A stretch of DNA of 33,285 nt from Flavobacteriales bacterium UBA7612 (GCA_002484335.1 DLJQ01000011.1:1-33285), one strand, 5' to 3'. Positions 7,561 to 17,072 are shown, counted from the first letter of the stretch. Numbers and translations are program-made. The notes: a model not told the origin generated them from the sequence alone.

Positions 7561-7683
7561 TAACATGTGACTTAATTTTTACTTATAATTTTTTAAAAAT
7601 CTCATCAAAAAATGATGAAATTTTAGAAAATAGAAAACTTATAGTTATTAAATAATCACATTATAAATCATAACAAACTGTCT

Positions 7684-8805
7684 ATGAAAATCATTAACTA
7701 CTTCAAAATCACAACTTCAATTGTATTATTATTTTTTATCATCATAGGATGTAAACATAAGGAAGAAGAAAACGATGATCCACAAATTAAAATTTTTAAA
7801 GATGAAATTTTATTGTCGGAAAAGAATGTTATCGAATCAAAATTAAAATATGAAAAAGTTAAAGATCAATCTTTAAAATCAGAATTAATTGTAAATGGAA
7901 CTGTAAAAGTTATTCCAAATCAATTTGCACAAATTTCATCTCCATTCGCTGGTAGAATAGTTAAGTCTTTTATAAATCTTGGTCAAACAGTAAAAAAAGG
8001 AGATGCTATTTTCGAAATAAGTTCTTCTGATTTTTTTCAGGCTCAACAAGAATATTATTCAGCACAACAAGAGTTAGCACAGTCTGAATTAAACTTAAAA
8101 AGACAAAAAGATTTATATGCACATGCTGTTGGAGTAAAAAAAGAATTAGAAGAAGCGCAAACAGATTATAATTTAAAGAGAATTGCATTAAATCAATTAA
8201 CTGCATCTTTAAACGTTTTTAGTTCTAAAAATAAATTAGGTCAATCTCTTATTATTCGCTCTCCTATTAATGGAAAAATAGTTCAGAACGATTTAGTTAT
8301 AGGTCAATATTTAAAAGAAGATCAAGAACCTCTAGTAACAGTTGCGGAATTATCTAAAGTATGGATTTCTGCACAAGTAAAAGAAAACGACCTAGGAGTT
8401 TTAAATCAATTAAAAGATATAAAATTTACAATAAATGCATTTCCAGATCAAACATTTGATGGAAAAATTATAAATATCGGACAGTTATTAAATGAAGAAA
8501 CAAGAAGTGTTGATGTAACTATTGAAACTATAAATAATCAATCAATTCTGAAACCTGGAATGTTTGTAAATGTTCAATTAAATGATGCTCCAAAAGAGGA
8601 AATTATACTTCCTACAAAAGCAATTTTTCAAGAACATGACAGTCAATATGTTTTTGTAACAACAGGAAAAAGAAAATTCAAAAAAGTAAAAATTAAAGCC
8701 GTTACTAATACTAATAATAGTGATTATGTACATATTATATCTGGATTAAAAGAAGGAGATAATGTAGTAATAGATGGAGGTATTTATTTAATGGGAGCAA
8801 AATAA
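7684..8805 (+). CDS. HME-RND periplasmic adaptor (membrane-fusion) lipoprotein, CusB/CzcB type
   Basis: The 373-residue protein begins with a hydrophobic signal ending in IIIGC, so C23 is probably lipidated and the protein tethered in the periplasm. The remainder has the adaptor layout: a barrel-sandwich half near ISSPFAGRIVKSFINLGQTV (about 81-100), an alpha-helical hairpin rich in E/Q/L (about 115-180), the second lipoyl half near RSPINGKIVQNDLVIGQ, then beta-barrel and membrane-proximal domains. It links the inner-membrane pump to the outer-membrane channel. The transporter starts 7 bases downstream, indicating one operon. No metal-binding His/Met-rich tail is present, so the substrate cannot be told from this protein. 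Confidence 0.93.
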   Translation: MKIINYFKITTSIVLLFFIIIGCKHKEEENDDPQIKIFKDEILLSEKNVIESKLKYEKVKDQSLKSELIVNGTVKVIPNQFAQISSPFAGRIVKSFINLGQTVKKGDAIFEISSSDFFQAQQEYYSAQQELAQSELNLKRQKDLYAHAVGVKKELEEAQTDYNLKRIALNQLTASLNVFSSKNKLGQSLIIRSPINGKIVQNDLVIGQYLKEDQEPLVTVAELSKVWISAQVKENDLGVLNQLKDIKFTINAFPDQTFDGKIINIGQLLNEETRSVDVTIETINNQSILKPGMFVNVQLNDAPKEEIILPTKAIFQEHDSQYVFVTTGKRKFKKVKIKAVTNTNNSDYVHIISGLKEGDNVVIDGGIYLMGAK

Positions 8806-8812
8806 AAAAACA

Positions 8813-11800
8813 ATGAACAAATTAATAGAATTAGCAATTGTAAAGAAATGGTTATTTCTTACATTATTTGTGTTTTTGGCTCTTTTTGGATATTACTCTT
8901 GGAAACAATTATCTATTGAGGCTTATCCAGATATTGCGGATGTAACTTCTCAGGTTGTTACTCAAGTACCAGGTTTAGCATCCGAAGAAGTAGAACAGCA
9001 AATAACAATTCCAATAGAAAGAGCCTTAAATGGACTTCCTGGAATGGACATTATGCGTAGTAAAAGTACTTTTGGCTTGTCAATTATAACAATCGTTTTT
9101 AAAGATGGTGTAGAAGACTATTGGGCTAGAATGCGAATACAAGAAAGATTGAATGAAATTGATTTACCATACGAAGCTCAACCAGGGTTAGATCCACTAA
9201 CATCTCCAATTGGTGAAGTTTACAGATATGTTATAGAAAGTAAAACTAAAAGCTTACGAGAATTAACAGATTTACAAAAATTTGTAATCATACCAAAATT
9301 AAAGCAAGTAACTGGTATTGCTGATGTTTCTAATTTCGGAGGAATAACAACACAATATCAAATTGAAGTAAATCCTGATAAATTAGTCCAATACAATTTA
9401 TCTCTAAATGATGTAACAAATAGTATTAAAGATAATAATATAAATGCTGGAGGAAGTACATTAACTCATGGGGATTTAGGTTATGTTATTCGTGGAATAG
9501 GATTGGTAAAAGACTTACAAGATTTTGGAAAAATAGTTATAAAGTCTGAAAAAGGAACTCCAATTTTATTATCGGATATTGGAGAATTAAAATATGGAAA
9601 CTTAGAACGTAAAGGAGTTTTAGGATATACAGATAGAAAAACAGAATATAGCGAAGGCATAGAAGGAATTGTATTATTATTACGTGGTCAAGACCCTTCT
9701 ACAGTATTACAAGGAATACATAGTACGGTTGATGAATTGAATAATGAAATTTTACCTAAAGATGTAAAAATTCATGCTTTTTTAGACCGCACAAGTCTTG
9801 TTGATACAACATTAAATACAGTATCACACACTTTAGTAGAAGGAATAAGCTTAGTTGTTATTGTTTTAATTGTATTTTTAGGAAGCTGGCGAGGAGCTCT
9901 TTTAATTGCGATTACAATACCAATATCATTACTAATTGCTTTTATATTGATGCACTTTACTTCTATTCCAGCCAATTTACTTTCTTTAGGCGCAATTGAT
10001 TTTGGAATAATCGTAGATGGATCTATTGTAATGATGGAAACTATTCTTAAAAAAAGAGAAGAAAAACCAGAAGAAGAATTAAATGAAAAAAGTATCTCCA
10101 CACTTGCACAACAAGTTGCCAAACCAATCTTTTTTTCAACCTTAATAATTATAACGGCTTATTTACCTCTTTTTGCTTTTGAAAGAGTTGAGCGAAAATT
10201 ATTCACTCCAATGGCATTTACAATTGGTTATGCTCTAATTGGCGCATTATCCGCAGCATTATTATTAATTCCTGGATTAGCATTTTTTGTTTATAAAAAA
10301 CCTAGAAAACTATTCCATAATAAATGGCTAGAGTATCTAACATCAAAGTATTCTAAAACAATAAATAAAATTGTAAGCAAACCTAAAAAAGTTATCTTAC
10401 CTCTTATATTCGTTTTAAGTTGTACATCAATATTATGTGTTACTGTCGGAAAAGATTTCTTACCAACATTAGACGAAGGTTCTATTTGGCTACAAGTTGA
10501 GTTACCTCCTGGTGTTTCTATAGAGAAATCTAGAGAAATGAGTGATTCTTTAAGAGCTCATACAATGAAATTTGATGAGATAACTTACGTAATGGTCCAA
10601 GCTGGTAGAAATGATGATGGAACAGATCCTTGGACTGCTTCTCACTTCGAAGTTTCTGTTGGAATAAAACCATATAAAGAATGGAAAAAAGGAAAAACTA
10701 AAAATGATTTAATTAAAGAATTAGCTGATGAATATGCTAAAATGCCTGGATATACTGTTGGTTTCTCTCAACCGATGATAGATGGTGTAATGGATAAAAT
10801 TTCCGGAGCCCATTCAGAATTAGCTGTAAAAGTATATGGACAAAATTTTGAAGAAACTAGACATATAGCTAATGAAATTTTAGATCAATTAAAATCTGTT
10901 AAAGGTGCAGTAGATTTATCTATCGATCAAGAACCTCCTTTACCTCAACTACAAATCAATGTTAACCGAAATAAAATAGCAATGTATGGACTTAATGCTT
11001 CTGATGTTTCTGAATTGATTGAAGTTGCTGTTGGAGGAAAGGCTATTTCTCAAATTTTTGTTGATGATAAAGTTTATGATTTTACTTGCAGATACAAAGA
11101 AGACAGTAGAAATACACCTGAAAAAATAAGTCAATTAATGTTAACAAATGCTGACAATGTAAAAATTCCATTATCTCAAGTAGCAGACATCAAATTAAGT
11201 ACAGGAGAAAGTACTATTACTAGAGAAATGAATAAAAGACATTTAACTATAAAACTAAATTTAAGAGACAGGGATTTAAGTTCATTTTTAGCTGAAGCAA
11301 GAAAAAAAATCGAAAAAAATATAAAATATGATCATAACCAATATTCAATTAAATGGAGTGGTCAATTCGAAAATCAAGAACGTGCATACAAAAGATTATC
11401 TTATGTTGTCCCTTTCGCAATTGTAATCATGTTTATTCTACTTTATACTGCTTTTGGAAAATTAAGAGATGCTTTATTATTAATTGGAATTGTTCCGTTA
11501 GCAATTTTTGGAGGAATGCTAGCTCTTAATGTTAGAGGAATGACACTAAATGTTTCTTCTGCTGTAGGGTTTATTGCCTTGTTTGGTGTATCCATACAAA
11601 ATGGTGTAATTATGATTTCTCATATCAATCAACTCAAAAAAGAAGGTTTATCACTTATTAATGCAGTGACAATTGGAGCTAAAGACAGATTTAGACCTGT
11701 TTTAATGACTGCTACTGTAGCAATTCTAGGTTTATTTCCAGCTTCATTAGCTACAGGAATTGGATCAGACGTTCAACGTCCATTAGCTACTGTAATTGTT

Positions 11801-11902
11801 TATGGATTATTATTTTCAACTGTAATTACACTTTTTGCTTTACCAGCTTTGTATTACATGATTGAAAAAAAATGGGGCGATAATAAATCATTAAATTCTT
11901 AA
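8813..11902 (+). CDS. Heavy-metal RND transporter, CzcA/CusA family
   Basis: This 1029-residue proton-driven inner-membrane pump exports metal ions through the adaptor and channel encoded on either side. The length and layout (TM1, large periplasmic loop, six TM, second loop, five TM) match HME-RND proteins. In TM4, DFGIIVDGSIVMMET carries D396, D402 and E409, with the same 6- and 7-residue spacing as the proton-relay residues D402/D408/E415 known in CzcA. KDFLPTLDEGSIW is the family motif at the start of the second loop. Whether it moves Co/Zn/Cd/Ni or Cu/Ag is not settled by sequence alone; the CusA methionine triad was not clearly located. Confidence 0.95.
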   Translation: MNKLIELAIVKKWLFLTLFVFLALFGYYSWKQLSIEAYPDIADVTSQVVTQVPGLASEEVEQQITIPIERALNGLPGMDIMRSKSTFGLSIITIVFKDGVEDYWARMRIQERLNEIDLPYEAQPGLDPLTSPIGEVYRYVIESKTKSLRELTDLQKFVIIPKLKQVTGIADVSNFGGITTQYQIEVNPDKLVQYNLSLNDVTNSIKDNNINAGGSTLTHGDLGYVIRGIGLVKDLQDFGKIVIKSEKGTPILLSDIGELKYGNLERKGVLGYTDRKTEYSEGIEGIVLLLRGQDPSTVLQGIHSTVDELNNEILPKDVKIHAFLDRTSLVDTTLNTVSHTLVEGISLVVIVLIVFLGSWRGALLIAITIPISLLIAFILMHFTSIPANLLSLGAIDFGIIVDGSIVMMETILKKREEKPEEELNEKSISTLAQQVAKPIFFSTLIIITAYLPLFAFERVERKLFTPMAFTIGYALIGALSAALLLIPGLAFFVYKKPRKLFHNKWLEYLTSKYSKTINKIVSKPKKVILPLIFVLSCTSILCVTVGKDFLPTLDEGSIWLQVELPPGVSIEKSREMSDSLRAHTMKFDEITYVMVQAGRNDDGTDPWTASHFEVSVGIKPYKEWKKGKTKNDLIKELADEYAKMPGYTVGFSQPMIDGVMDKISGAHSELAVKVYGQNFEETRHIANEILDQLKSVKGAVDLSIDQEPPLPQLQINVNRNKIAMYGLNASDVSELIEVAVGGKAISQIFVDDKVYDFTCRYKEDSRNTPEKISQLMLTNADNVKIPLSQVADIKLSTGESTITREMNKRHLTIKLNLRDRDLSSFLAEARKKIEKNIKYDHNQYSIKWSGQFENQERAYKRLSYVVPFAIVIMFILLYTAFGKLRDALLLIGIVPLAIFGGMLALNVRGMTLNVSSAVGFIALFGVSIQNGVIMISHINQLKKEGLSLINAVTIGAKDRFRPVLMTATVAILGLFPASLATGIGSDVQRPLATVIVYGLLFSTVITLFALPALYYMIEKKWGDNKSLNS

Positions 11903-11920
11903 CAATTAAAAAGTAGAAAC

Positions 11921-13180
11921 ATGACAAAAAAATGGATGATAACTTTGGGTATTTTAATGTTATTTAATAGAATTTTATTTGCTCAGAAACACGATAGTAT
12001 TCAATTAGATTTTTCACAGTATTTAGAAACTGTCAAACATAATAATTTAGAATATGCAGCACAAAAATTTAATGTAGATTTAGCTGAAACAGAAATCATA
12101 GGGTCAAAAGCCTTTCCAGATCCTGAATTACAATTTGCTTATTTCGATAATGGCGAATCTAAAAAACAACTTGGTGTTGGATATACTGGGGAAATTGATT
12201 GGACAATTGAATTAGGTGGAAAAAGAAAAGCTAGAGTTAATCTAGCTAAAAGTCAATATGAATTAACTAAATTAATTTTATCTGATTATTTTAAAAATCT
12301 TAAAGCAGATGCCAGTTTAATTTTCTTAGAAGCTATTTACAAAAAAGAAATTCTTAATGTAAAACAAAACTCTTATCAAATGATGAAAGAATTCGCTGCG
12401 GCTGATTCTATTCGATTTAAATTAGGAGTAATTACAGAAACAGATGCAAGACAAAGTAAACTTGAAGCATCAACTTTCGCAAATGAAATTATACAAGCTC
12501 AAACCGATTATTTATCAGCTAAAAATAAAATGAAGTTATTCATGGGAATGGATAATCAAGAAAATTCTTTAAATCCATTTGCTGAATTAAAAAACTTTCA
12601 AGAAGATTATATTGAAGATGACTTAATCAATATTGCTTTAAATAACAGAAGTGATTTAATGGTTGCAATGCAAAATAAAAATGTTAGTCAACAGCTTATA
12701 GAGCTAGCAAAAGCTAATAGAAAAATTGACCTCGGTATAAATTTAGCTATAGATCATACAACTGTTGCTAGAAATCCTGATGCATTTACTCCTCAGTTTA
12801 CTCAAATAAAAGGAGGTTTAAGTATTCCTTTAAAATTTTCTAACCGATACAACAACGAATTAAAAATGGCTCAAATTCAATTCAAACAAAATGAAACTGT
12901 TATAAAACAAGTTGAGCTACAAATAAAATCTGAAGTAAAAGAAAGTATTTTACAATATGAAAACTATCGTAAACAAGCTCAACAATTTAATTTAAAAATG
13001 CTAGATGAAGCAAAATTAATTTTAGATGCAAAAAAATATAGTTACAAAAGAGGTAATTCTTCTTTATTAGAGACTTTAGATGCACAAAGATCATATAACG
13101 AAATACAAACAAATTATTTGGAAACTCTATACAATTGTGCAGTAGCAAATATTATATTAAATAAAGTAATTGGAAATTAG
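11921..13180 (+). CDS. TolC-family outer-membrane efflux channel, CusC/CzcC type
   Basis: This 419-residue protein has a signal peptide (MTKKWMITLGILMLFNRILFA, cleaved before QKHD). The mature part is two similar halves of long amphipathic helices with repeated A/Q/L/E heptad-like stretches (for example 100-210 and 320-410), as in TolC-like trimers. It forms the outer-membrane exit of the RND pump and is the last gene of the operon, 18 bases after the transporter. No clear terminator follows; a -7 box for mgtE lies 65 bases downstream. Confidence 0.9.
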   Translation: MTKKWMITLGILMLFNRILFAQKHDSIQLDFSQYLETVKHNNLEYAAQKFNVDLAETEIIGSKAFPDPELQFAYFDNGESKKQLGVGYTGEIDWTIELGGKRKARVNLAKSQYELTKLILSDYFKNLKADASLIFLEAIYKKEILNVKQNSYQMMKEFAAADSIRFKLGVITETDARQSKLEASTFANEIIQAQTDYLSAKNKMKLFMGMDNQENSLNPFAELKNFQEDYIEDDLINIALNNRSDLMVAMQNKNVSQQLIELAKANRKIDLGINLAIDHTTVARNPDAFTPQFTQIKGGLSIPLKFSNRYNNELKMAQIQFKQNETVIKQVELQIKSEVKESILQYENYRKQAQQFNLKMLDEAKLILDAKKYSYKRGNSSLLETLDAQRSYNEIQTNYLETLYNCAVANIILNKVIGN

Positions 13181-13244
13181 TAAATTCCATTCGAATTCAC
13201 TTAAAAAATAATTAACTTATAATTATCTTCCAATCAAAAGAGCT

Positions 13245-13252
13245 TACTTTTG
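13245..13252 (+). promoter_or_regulatory. -7 promoter box for mgtE
   Basis: TACTTTTG followed by CA fits TAnnTTTG, 26 bases before the ATG at 13278. No -33 match is clear. Confidence 0.6.
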
Positions 13253-13277
13253 CACAAAGGGAAAAACAATTAAACTT

Positions 13278-14597
13278 ATGGAAAATAACATGCTTAATCA
13301 ACACCCTGCTGATATTGCAGAACAATTATCAGGGTTAGATGTAAAAAGTAGAAATATTGCTTTCTACATGCTTTCTAATGACGAAAAAGTTGAAGTTTTT
13401 TCTTATTTTGATCCTACAATTCAACAAGAAATTGTAAAAAGTTTGACTGATAAAGATTTAGCTGAAGTATTAAATAATCTTGATCCTGATGATAGAACAG
13501 AACTTTTAGAAAATTTCCCTGACGAATTAATCAAACACTTTATTAATTTATTAAACCCTGAAGAAAGAACGATTGCTCTTAATCTTATTGGATACAATGA
13601 AGATTCGATTGCTCGTCTAATGACTCCAAATTATGTACAAGTAAAAGAAAACTATACTGTAAAACAGGTTTTACATCACATAAAAAAATATGGAAAAAAA
13701 GCTGAAACATTAAATTATATCTTTATTGTTGACGGAAAAAATAGACTAATAGACGATTTAAAAATTGGAGAGATTTTATTAGCAGATGAAGAAACAAAAA
13801 TGGAAGAATTAATTGATCATAATTTTGTTTCTTTAACAACAGTTACTCCTATTGAAGATGCTTTTGAAGTATTCGAAAAATATGATCGCTCTACCATTCC
13901 AATTGTAACTGAAAGTGGTGTTCTTGTTGGAATCGTAACATTTGATGACATCTTAGATCGTATGAAAATGCGAGATACAGAAGATATTCAAAAATTCGGG
14001 GGGATGGAAGAATTAGATGTTTCATATACTAAAACTCCAATTCTTGAATTAATAAAAAAACGTGCAGGTTGGTTAGTTATTTTATTTGTAGGAGAAATGT
14101 TTACAGCATCTGCAATGAGTTATTATGATGATGAAATTGCAAAAGCTATTGTCTTAGCATTATTTGTTCCTCTAATCATTTCTAGTGGAGGAAACTCTGG
14201 ATCTCAAGCAGCTTCATTAATCATTCGTGCAATGGCTTTGGGAGAATTAAAGTTAAAAGATTGGTGGTATGTAATGAAAAAAGAATTCACTTCGGGATTA
14301 ATTCTTGGTGGAATTCTTGGAGTTGTTGGTTTTATTCGAATAGCTATTTGGCAACAACTCGGAATTTATGATTATGGTGAATATTGGATGTATATAGCAA
14401 TTACAGTTGCTTTATCATTAATTGCCATTGTTCTTTGGGGAACATTATCTGGATCATTAGTTCCATTTATACTTAGAAGAATAGGTTTTGATCCAGCTAC
14501 AGCATCTTCACCATTTGTTGCTACATTGGTAGATGTTTCTGGACTTATAATATACTTTACAATTTCCGCTGCAATACTGAGTGGAAAATTATTATAA
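13278..14597 (+). CDS. mgtE: Magnesium transporter MgtE
   Basis: An inner-membrane Mg2+ channel of 439 residues, close to the usual ~450. In order: an N-terminal superhelical MgtE_N domain (about 5-125; LDPDDRTELLENFPDE), two CBS domains (about 130-250) that sense cytosolic Mg2+, a connecting helix, and five TM segments. The pore region shows FVPLIISSGGNSGSQAAS. The last helix shows DPATASSPFVATLVDVSG, in which D419 matches the pore-lining Mg2+ aspartate of the family. An in-frame ATG four codons later (13290) is a possible alternative start. It has its own -7 box and converges on rpoD through a shared terminator. Confidence 0.96.
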   Translation: MENNMLNQHPADIAEQLSGLDVKSRNIAFYMLSNDEKVEVFSYFDPTIQQEIVKSLTDKDLAEVLNNLDPDDRTELLENFPDELIKHFINLLNPEERTIALNLIGYNEDSIARLMTPNYVQVKENYTVKQVLHHIKKYGKKAETLNYIFIVDGKNRLIDDLKIGEILLADEETKMEELIDHNFVSLTTVTPIEDAFEVFEKYDRSTIPIVTESGVLVGIVTFDDILDRMKMRDTEDIQKFGGMEELDVSYTKTPILELIKKRAGWLVILFVGEMFTASAMSYYDDEIAKAIVLALFVPLIISSGGNSGSQAASLIIRAMALGELKLKDWWYVMKKEFTSGLILGGILGVVGFIRIAIWQQLGIYDYGEYWMYIAITVALSLIAIVLWGTLSGSLVPFILRRIGFDPATASSPFVATLVDVSGLIIYFTISAAILSGKLL

Positions 14598-14631
14598 AAA
14601 AAAAACCAGCTTTAAAAGCTGGTTTTTTTTT
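14598..14631. terminator. Bidirectional terminator between mgtE and rpoD
   Basis: An A-run, then CCAGC (14606-14610) pairing with GCTGG (14618-14622), then a T-run. The symmetric A/T flanks allow termination of both converging genes. The rpoD stop codon (14630-14632) sits at the edge. Confidence 0.88.
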
Positions 14632-15496
14632 ATCTACCGATATAAGTTTTTAATATTTTCGATCTCGAAGTATGTTTTAATCGACGAATTGCTTTTTCTT
14701 TAATCTGACGAACACGTTCGCGAGTTAAGTCAAAAGTTTCTCCAATTTCTTCTAATGTCATCGGATGTTGACCATTTAATCCAAAATATAAACGAATTAA
14801 ATCTGCTTCACGTGGTGTTAAAGTCTGTAAAGCTCTTTCAATTTCTACACGTAAAGATTCAATCATTAACTGAACATCTGGCGATGGAGATTCTCCAATG
14901 TTTAATACATCATATAAGTTAGAATCCTCTCCTTCTACTAAAGGTGCGTCCATAGATACGTGACGACCAGAGTTTTTCATTGACTCTTTTACATCTCCTT
15001 CAGACATGTCCAATACTTCAGAAATTTCTTCTGCAGATGGAGCACGTTCATGTTCTTGCTCTAATAAAGCGTAAGCTTTATTAATTTTATTAATAGAACC
15101 AATTTTATTTAATGGTAAACGTACAATACGAGATTGTTCCGCTAATGCTTGTAAGATAGATTGACGAATCCACCAAACAGCATAAGAAATAAATTTGAAA
15201 CCACGAGTTTCATCAAAACGTTGTGCGGCTTTTATTAAACCCAAGTTACCTTCATTAATTAAATCAGGTAAACTTAACCCTTGATTTTGGTACTGTTTTG
15301 CAACAGAAACAACGAAACGTAAGTTTGCTTTTGTTAATTTCTCTAAGGCAACACGATCACCTGCTTTGATACGTTGTGCTAACTCAACTTCTTCTTCTGC
15401 CGTTATAAGATCTACTTTACCAATTTCTTGTAAATATTTATCTAACGATGCAGTTTCACGATTTGTTACCTGTTTTGTAATTTTAAGCTGTCTCAT
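14630..15496 (-). CDS. rpoD: Primary RNA polymerase sigma factor, sigma-70 family (short Bacteroidota type)
   Basis: The 288-residue protein contains region 1.2 (SLDKYLQEIGKVDLIT), region 2 (LTKANLRFVVSVAKQYQNQGLSLPDLINEGNLGLIKA and FDETRGFKFISYAVWWIRQSI), region 3, and region 4 with a helix-turn-helix (TLEEIGETFDLTRERVRQIKEKAIRRL). It lacks region 1.1 and the long non-conserved insertion, as expected for the Bacteroidota housekeeping sigma, which recognises TTTG/TAnnTTTG promoters. The boxes annotated in this window fit that specificity. No -7 box was found in the 120 bases upstream. Confidence 0.97.
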   Translation of the reverse strand: MRQLKITKQVTNRETASLDKYLQEIGKVDLITAEEEVELAQRIKAGDRVALEKLTKANLRFVVSVAKQYQNQGLSLPDLINEGNLGLIKAAQRFDETRGFKFISYAVWWIRQSILQALAEQSRIVRLPLNKIGSINKINKAYALLEQEHERAPSAEEISEVLDMSEGDVKESMKNSGRHVSMDAPLVEGEDSNLYDVLNIGESPSPDVQLMIESLRVEIERALQTLTPREADLIRLYFGLNGQHPMTLEEIGETFDLTRERVRQIKEKAIRRLKHTSRSKILKTYIGR

Positions 15497-15616
15497 TTAA
15501 CTAAAGCCTCTTATTTTATGAATTTAATATCAATGTTTTAAAAATAGATGTGTACCCCATTTATATATGTATACGTAATACAATGAAAAAAGGTTACAAA
15601 ATAAGTGAAGATTTTT

Positions 15617-16222
15617 TTAAAATTTAGGTAAAGATAGATTATATTTAACGGTTATAATCCTTATAATAGCAATTACAGCTCCGGATATAATAAAATTACT
15701 ATTACGGTCAATTCCAAAACTTTCTAAAATTAAATAAACAATTCCTCCTATAATACAAGCTGTTGCATATATTTCTTGTACAAATATTGTTGGTGTTTTA
15801 TTTATTAAAATATCTCTTAAAACTCCACCAAAAACAGCTGTAAACATTCCCATCAATACAGAGATAAAATCATTTGCTCCGAGTGAATGTGCTTTTTCTA
15901 ATCCTACTATTGTAAATAATGCTATTCCTAACGTGTCAAAAAACATAAAAGTCTTTCTCAATTTAGAAAAGTAATTAAAAAAAACTCCTGCTAAAATAAC
16001 TCCGATAAAGACGGAAAAAATAACATTCATATCATTAATCCAAACAAGTGGATAGCTGTTCAAAAAAATATCTCGTAATGTTCCTCCACCAACGGCTGTT
16101 ATAAATGCATAAAATGCAATACCAAACCAATCATGTTTTTTACGTTCATCTGCTGCTAATGCTCCAGATATTGCAAAAACTACCGTTCCGAATAATTCGA
16201 AAATGTATTGTATTTCTATCAT
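15617..16222 (-). CDS. TRIC-type channel protein (UPF0126/YicG family), second copy
   Basis: A 201-residue membrane protein with about seven TM segments and the internal duplication typical of the family: GGGTLRDIF near 46-54 and FGGVLRDIL near 132-140, each glycine-arginine-aspartate motif following an FxxA/FTAV helix. Prokaryotic TRIC homologues form trimeric monovalent-cation channels; a glycine-transport role has also been proposed for some relatives. Its start overlaps the stop of the upstream paralogue by one base (TAATG), so translation is probably coupled. No terminator is seen before rpoD 120 bases downstream. Confidence 0.9.
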   Translation of the reverse strand: MIEIQYIFELFGTVVFAISGALAADERKKHDWFGIAFYAFITAVGGGTLRDIFLNSYPLVWINDMNVIFSVFIGVILAGVFFNYFSKLRKTFMFFDTLGIALFTIVGLEKAHSLGANDFISVLMGMFTAVFGGVLRDILINKTPTIFVQEIYATACIIGGIVYLILESFGIDRNSNFIISGAVIAIIRIITVKYNLSLPKF

Positions 16223-16830
16223 TAATAACGTTTGAATTTCGGCAATTCTAAATTATATTTTATAGCCATTAAACGTACGAATACTATTGCTCCTCCTGAA
16301 ATAAAGAAATTTATACTTCGTTCTACATTAAATTGCATCAGTATTAAATAAACTATTGCTCCAAAAAGACATGCTACAGCATAGATTTCTTTCCTAAAAA
16401 GAATCGGAACCTCATTTAGCATTGTATCACGAATTACTGATCCAAAAACAGCTGTAAACATTCCCATTACAGGGGCAATAACTGGATCAATTCCTAATTT
16501 TAAAGCTTTTTCCATTCCTACAATAGTAAATAAAGCTATTCCTAACGTATCAAAAAGCATAAAAGTTCTTCTTAATCTCAATAAAGGTTTATAAAAAATT
16601 GCAGCTAAAAGAACTCCAAGTCCTGCTGCATATAAAAGATTCACATCTTTTATCCACATAATATCAACTGAAAGTAAAATATCACGAACTGTTCCTCCTC
16701 CTATAGAAGTTAGGAAACCAATAAATCCTGCTGCAAACCAATCGTAATCAGTTTGATCATCTGTTGCTAACGCACCAGAAATACCAAAAAAAAGAGTTCC
16801 AAACAACTCAAAAAAATACTGAATCTCCAT
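16222..16830 (-). CDS. TRIC-type channel protein (UPF0126/YicG family), first copy
   Basis: This 202-residue paralogue of the next gene also has about seven TM segments and the duplicated motifs GGGTVRDIL (about 45-53) and FGSVIRDTM (about 131-139). The stretch FDTLGIALFTIVG is identical in the two paralogues and MGMFTAVFG is shared, while TM2 and the C-terminus differ (this copy ends in KFKRY). A tandem pair overlapping by one base suggests duplication followed by a hetero- or co-assembled role; that is inference. A -7 box (16879-16872) lies about 40 bases upstream. Confidence 0.9.
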   Translation of the reverse strand: MEIQYFFELFGTLFFGISGALATDDQTDYDWFAAGFIGFLTSIGGGTVRDILLSVDIMWIKDVNLLYAAGLGVLLAAIFYKPLLRLRRTFMLFDTLGIALFTIVGMEKALKLGIDPVIAPVMGMFTAVFGSVIRDTMLNEVPILFRKEIYAVACLFGAIVYLILMQFNVERSINFFISGGAIVFVRLMAIKYNLELPKFKRY

Positions 16831-16871
16831 TAAATTGAAAATAAAATAATTATTATTTTTTTACAAGTCTG

Positions 16872-16879
16872 CAAAAGTA
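16872..16879 (-). promoter_or_regulatory. -7 promoter box for the tandem TRIC genes
   Basis: Minus-strand TACTTTTG followed by CA fits TAnnTTTG, about 42 bases before the ATG at 16830. The same eight bases precede mgtE. Confidence 0.55.
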
Positions 16880-17039
16880 TATAAAAGACTGAATATATAC
16901 TTTCTAAATTTAAAAATAATTACACTCAAAAAAGAGTTAAAAATTTATTGAAACTATAAAACTAATTTTTATTAGTAATAATTTATTATACAATTAAGAA
17001 CTAAGTTATTAAAAAAGAATCGATTTGATAAGAACATAT

Positions 17040-17072
17040 ATTCAATTTGAATTATTAATACTTTTTAAGTAT
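17040..17072. repeat. Two adjacent inverted repeats upstream of recX
   Basis: ATTCAA-T-TTGAAT (17040-17052) and ATACTT-TTT-AAGTAT (17058-17072) are both perfect and sit 37-69 bases before the recX start. They may be operator sites, but short palindromes are frequent in DNA this AT-rich. Confidence 0.3.

Larger units (their letters stand above)
7243..7683 (+). other. Long leader region before the metal-efflux operon
   Basis: This 441-base stretch has no recognisable gene. It contains a -7-like box (TAGTTTTG, 7302-7309), a short GC-richer patch (about 7327-7365), a marginal 43-codon open frame (7429-7560), and a 12-bp stem with one mismatch and an AAAAA loop (7596-7624). If transcription starts at the box, the efflux mRNA would have a leader of roughly 370 bases. 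No -7 box closer to the adaptor start was found. Confidence 0.4.

Noticed and set aside
9772..10122. 116-codon minus-strand frame inside the RND transporter gene
   Set aside because: It is antisense to a conserved coding region, including TM4, with low-complexity composition. It is a shadow of the real gene.
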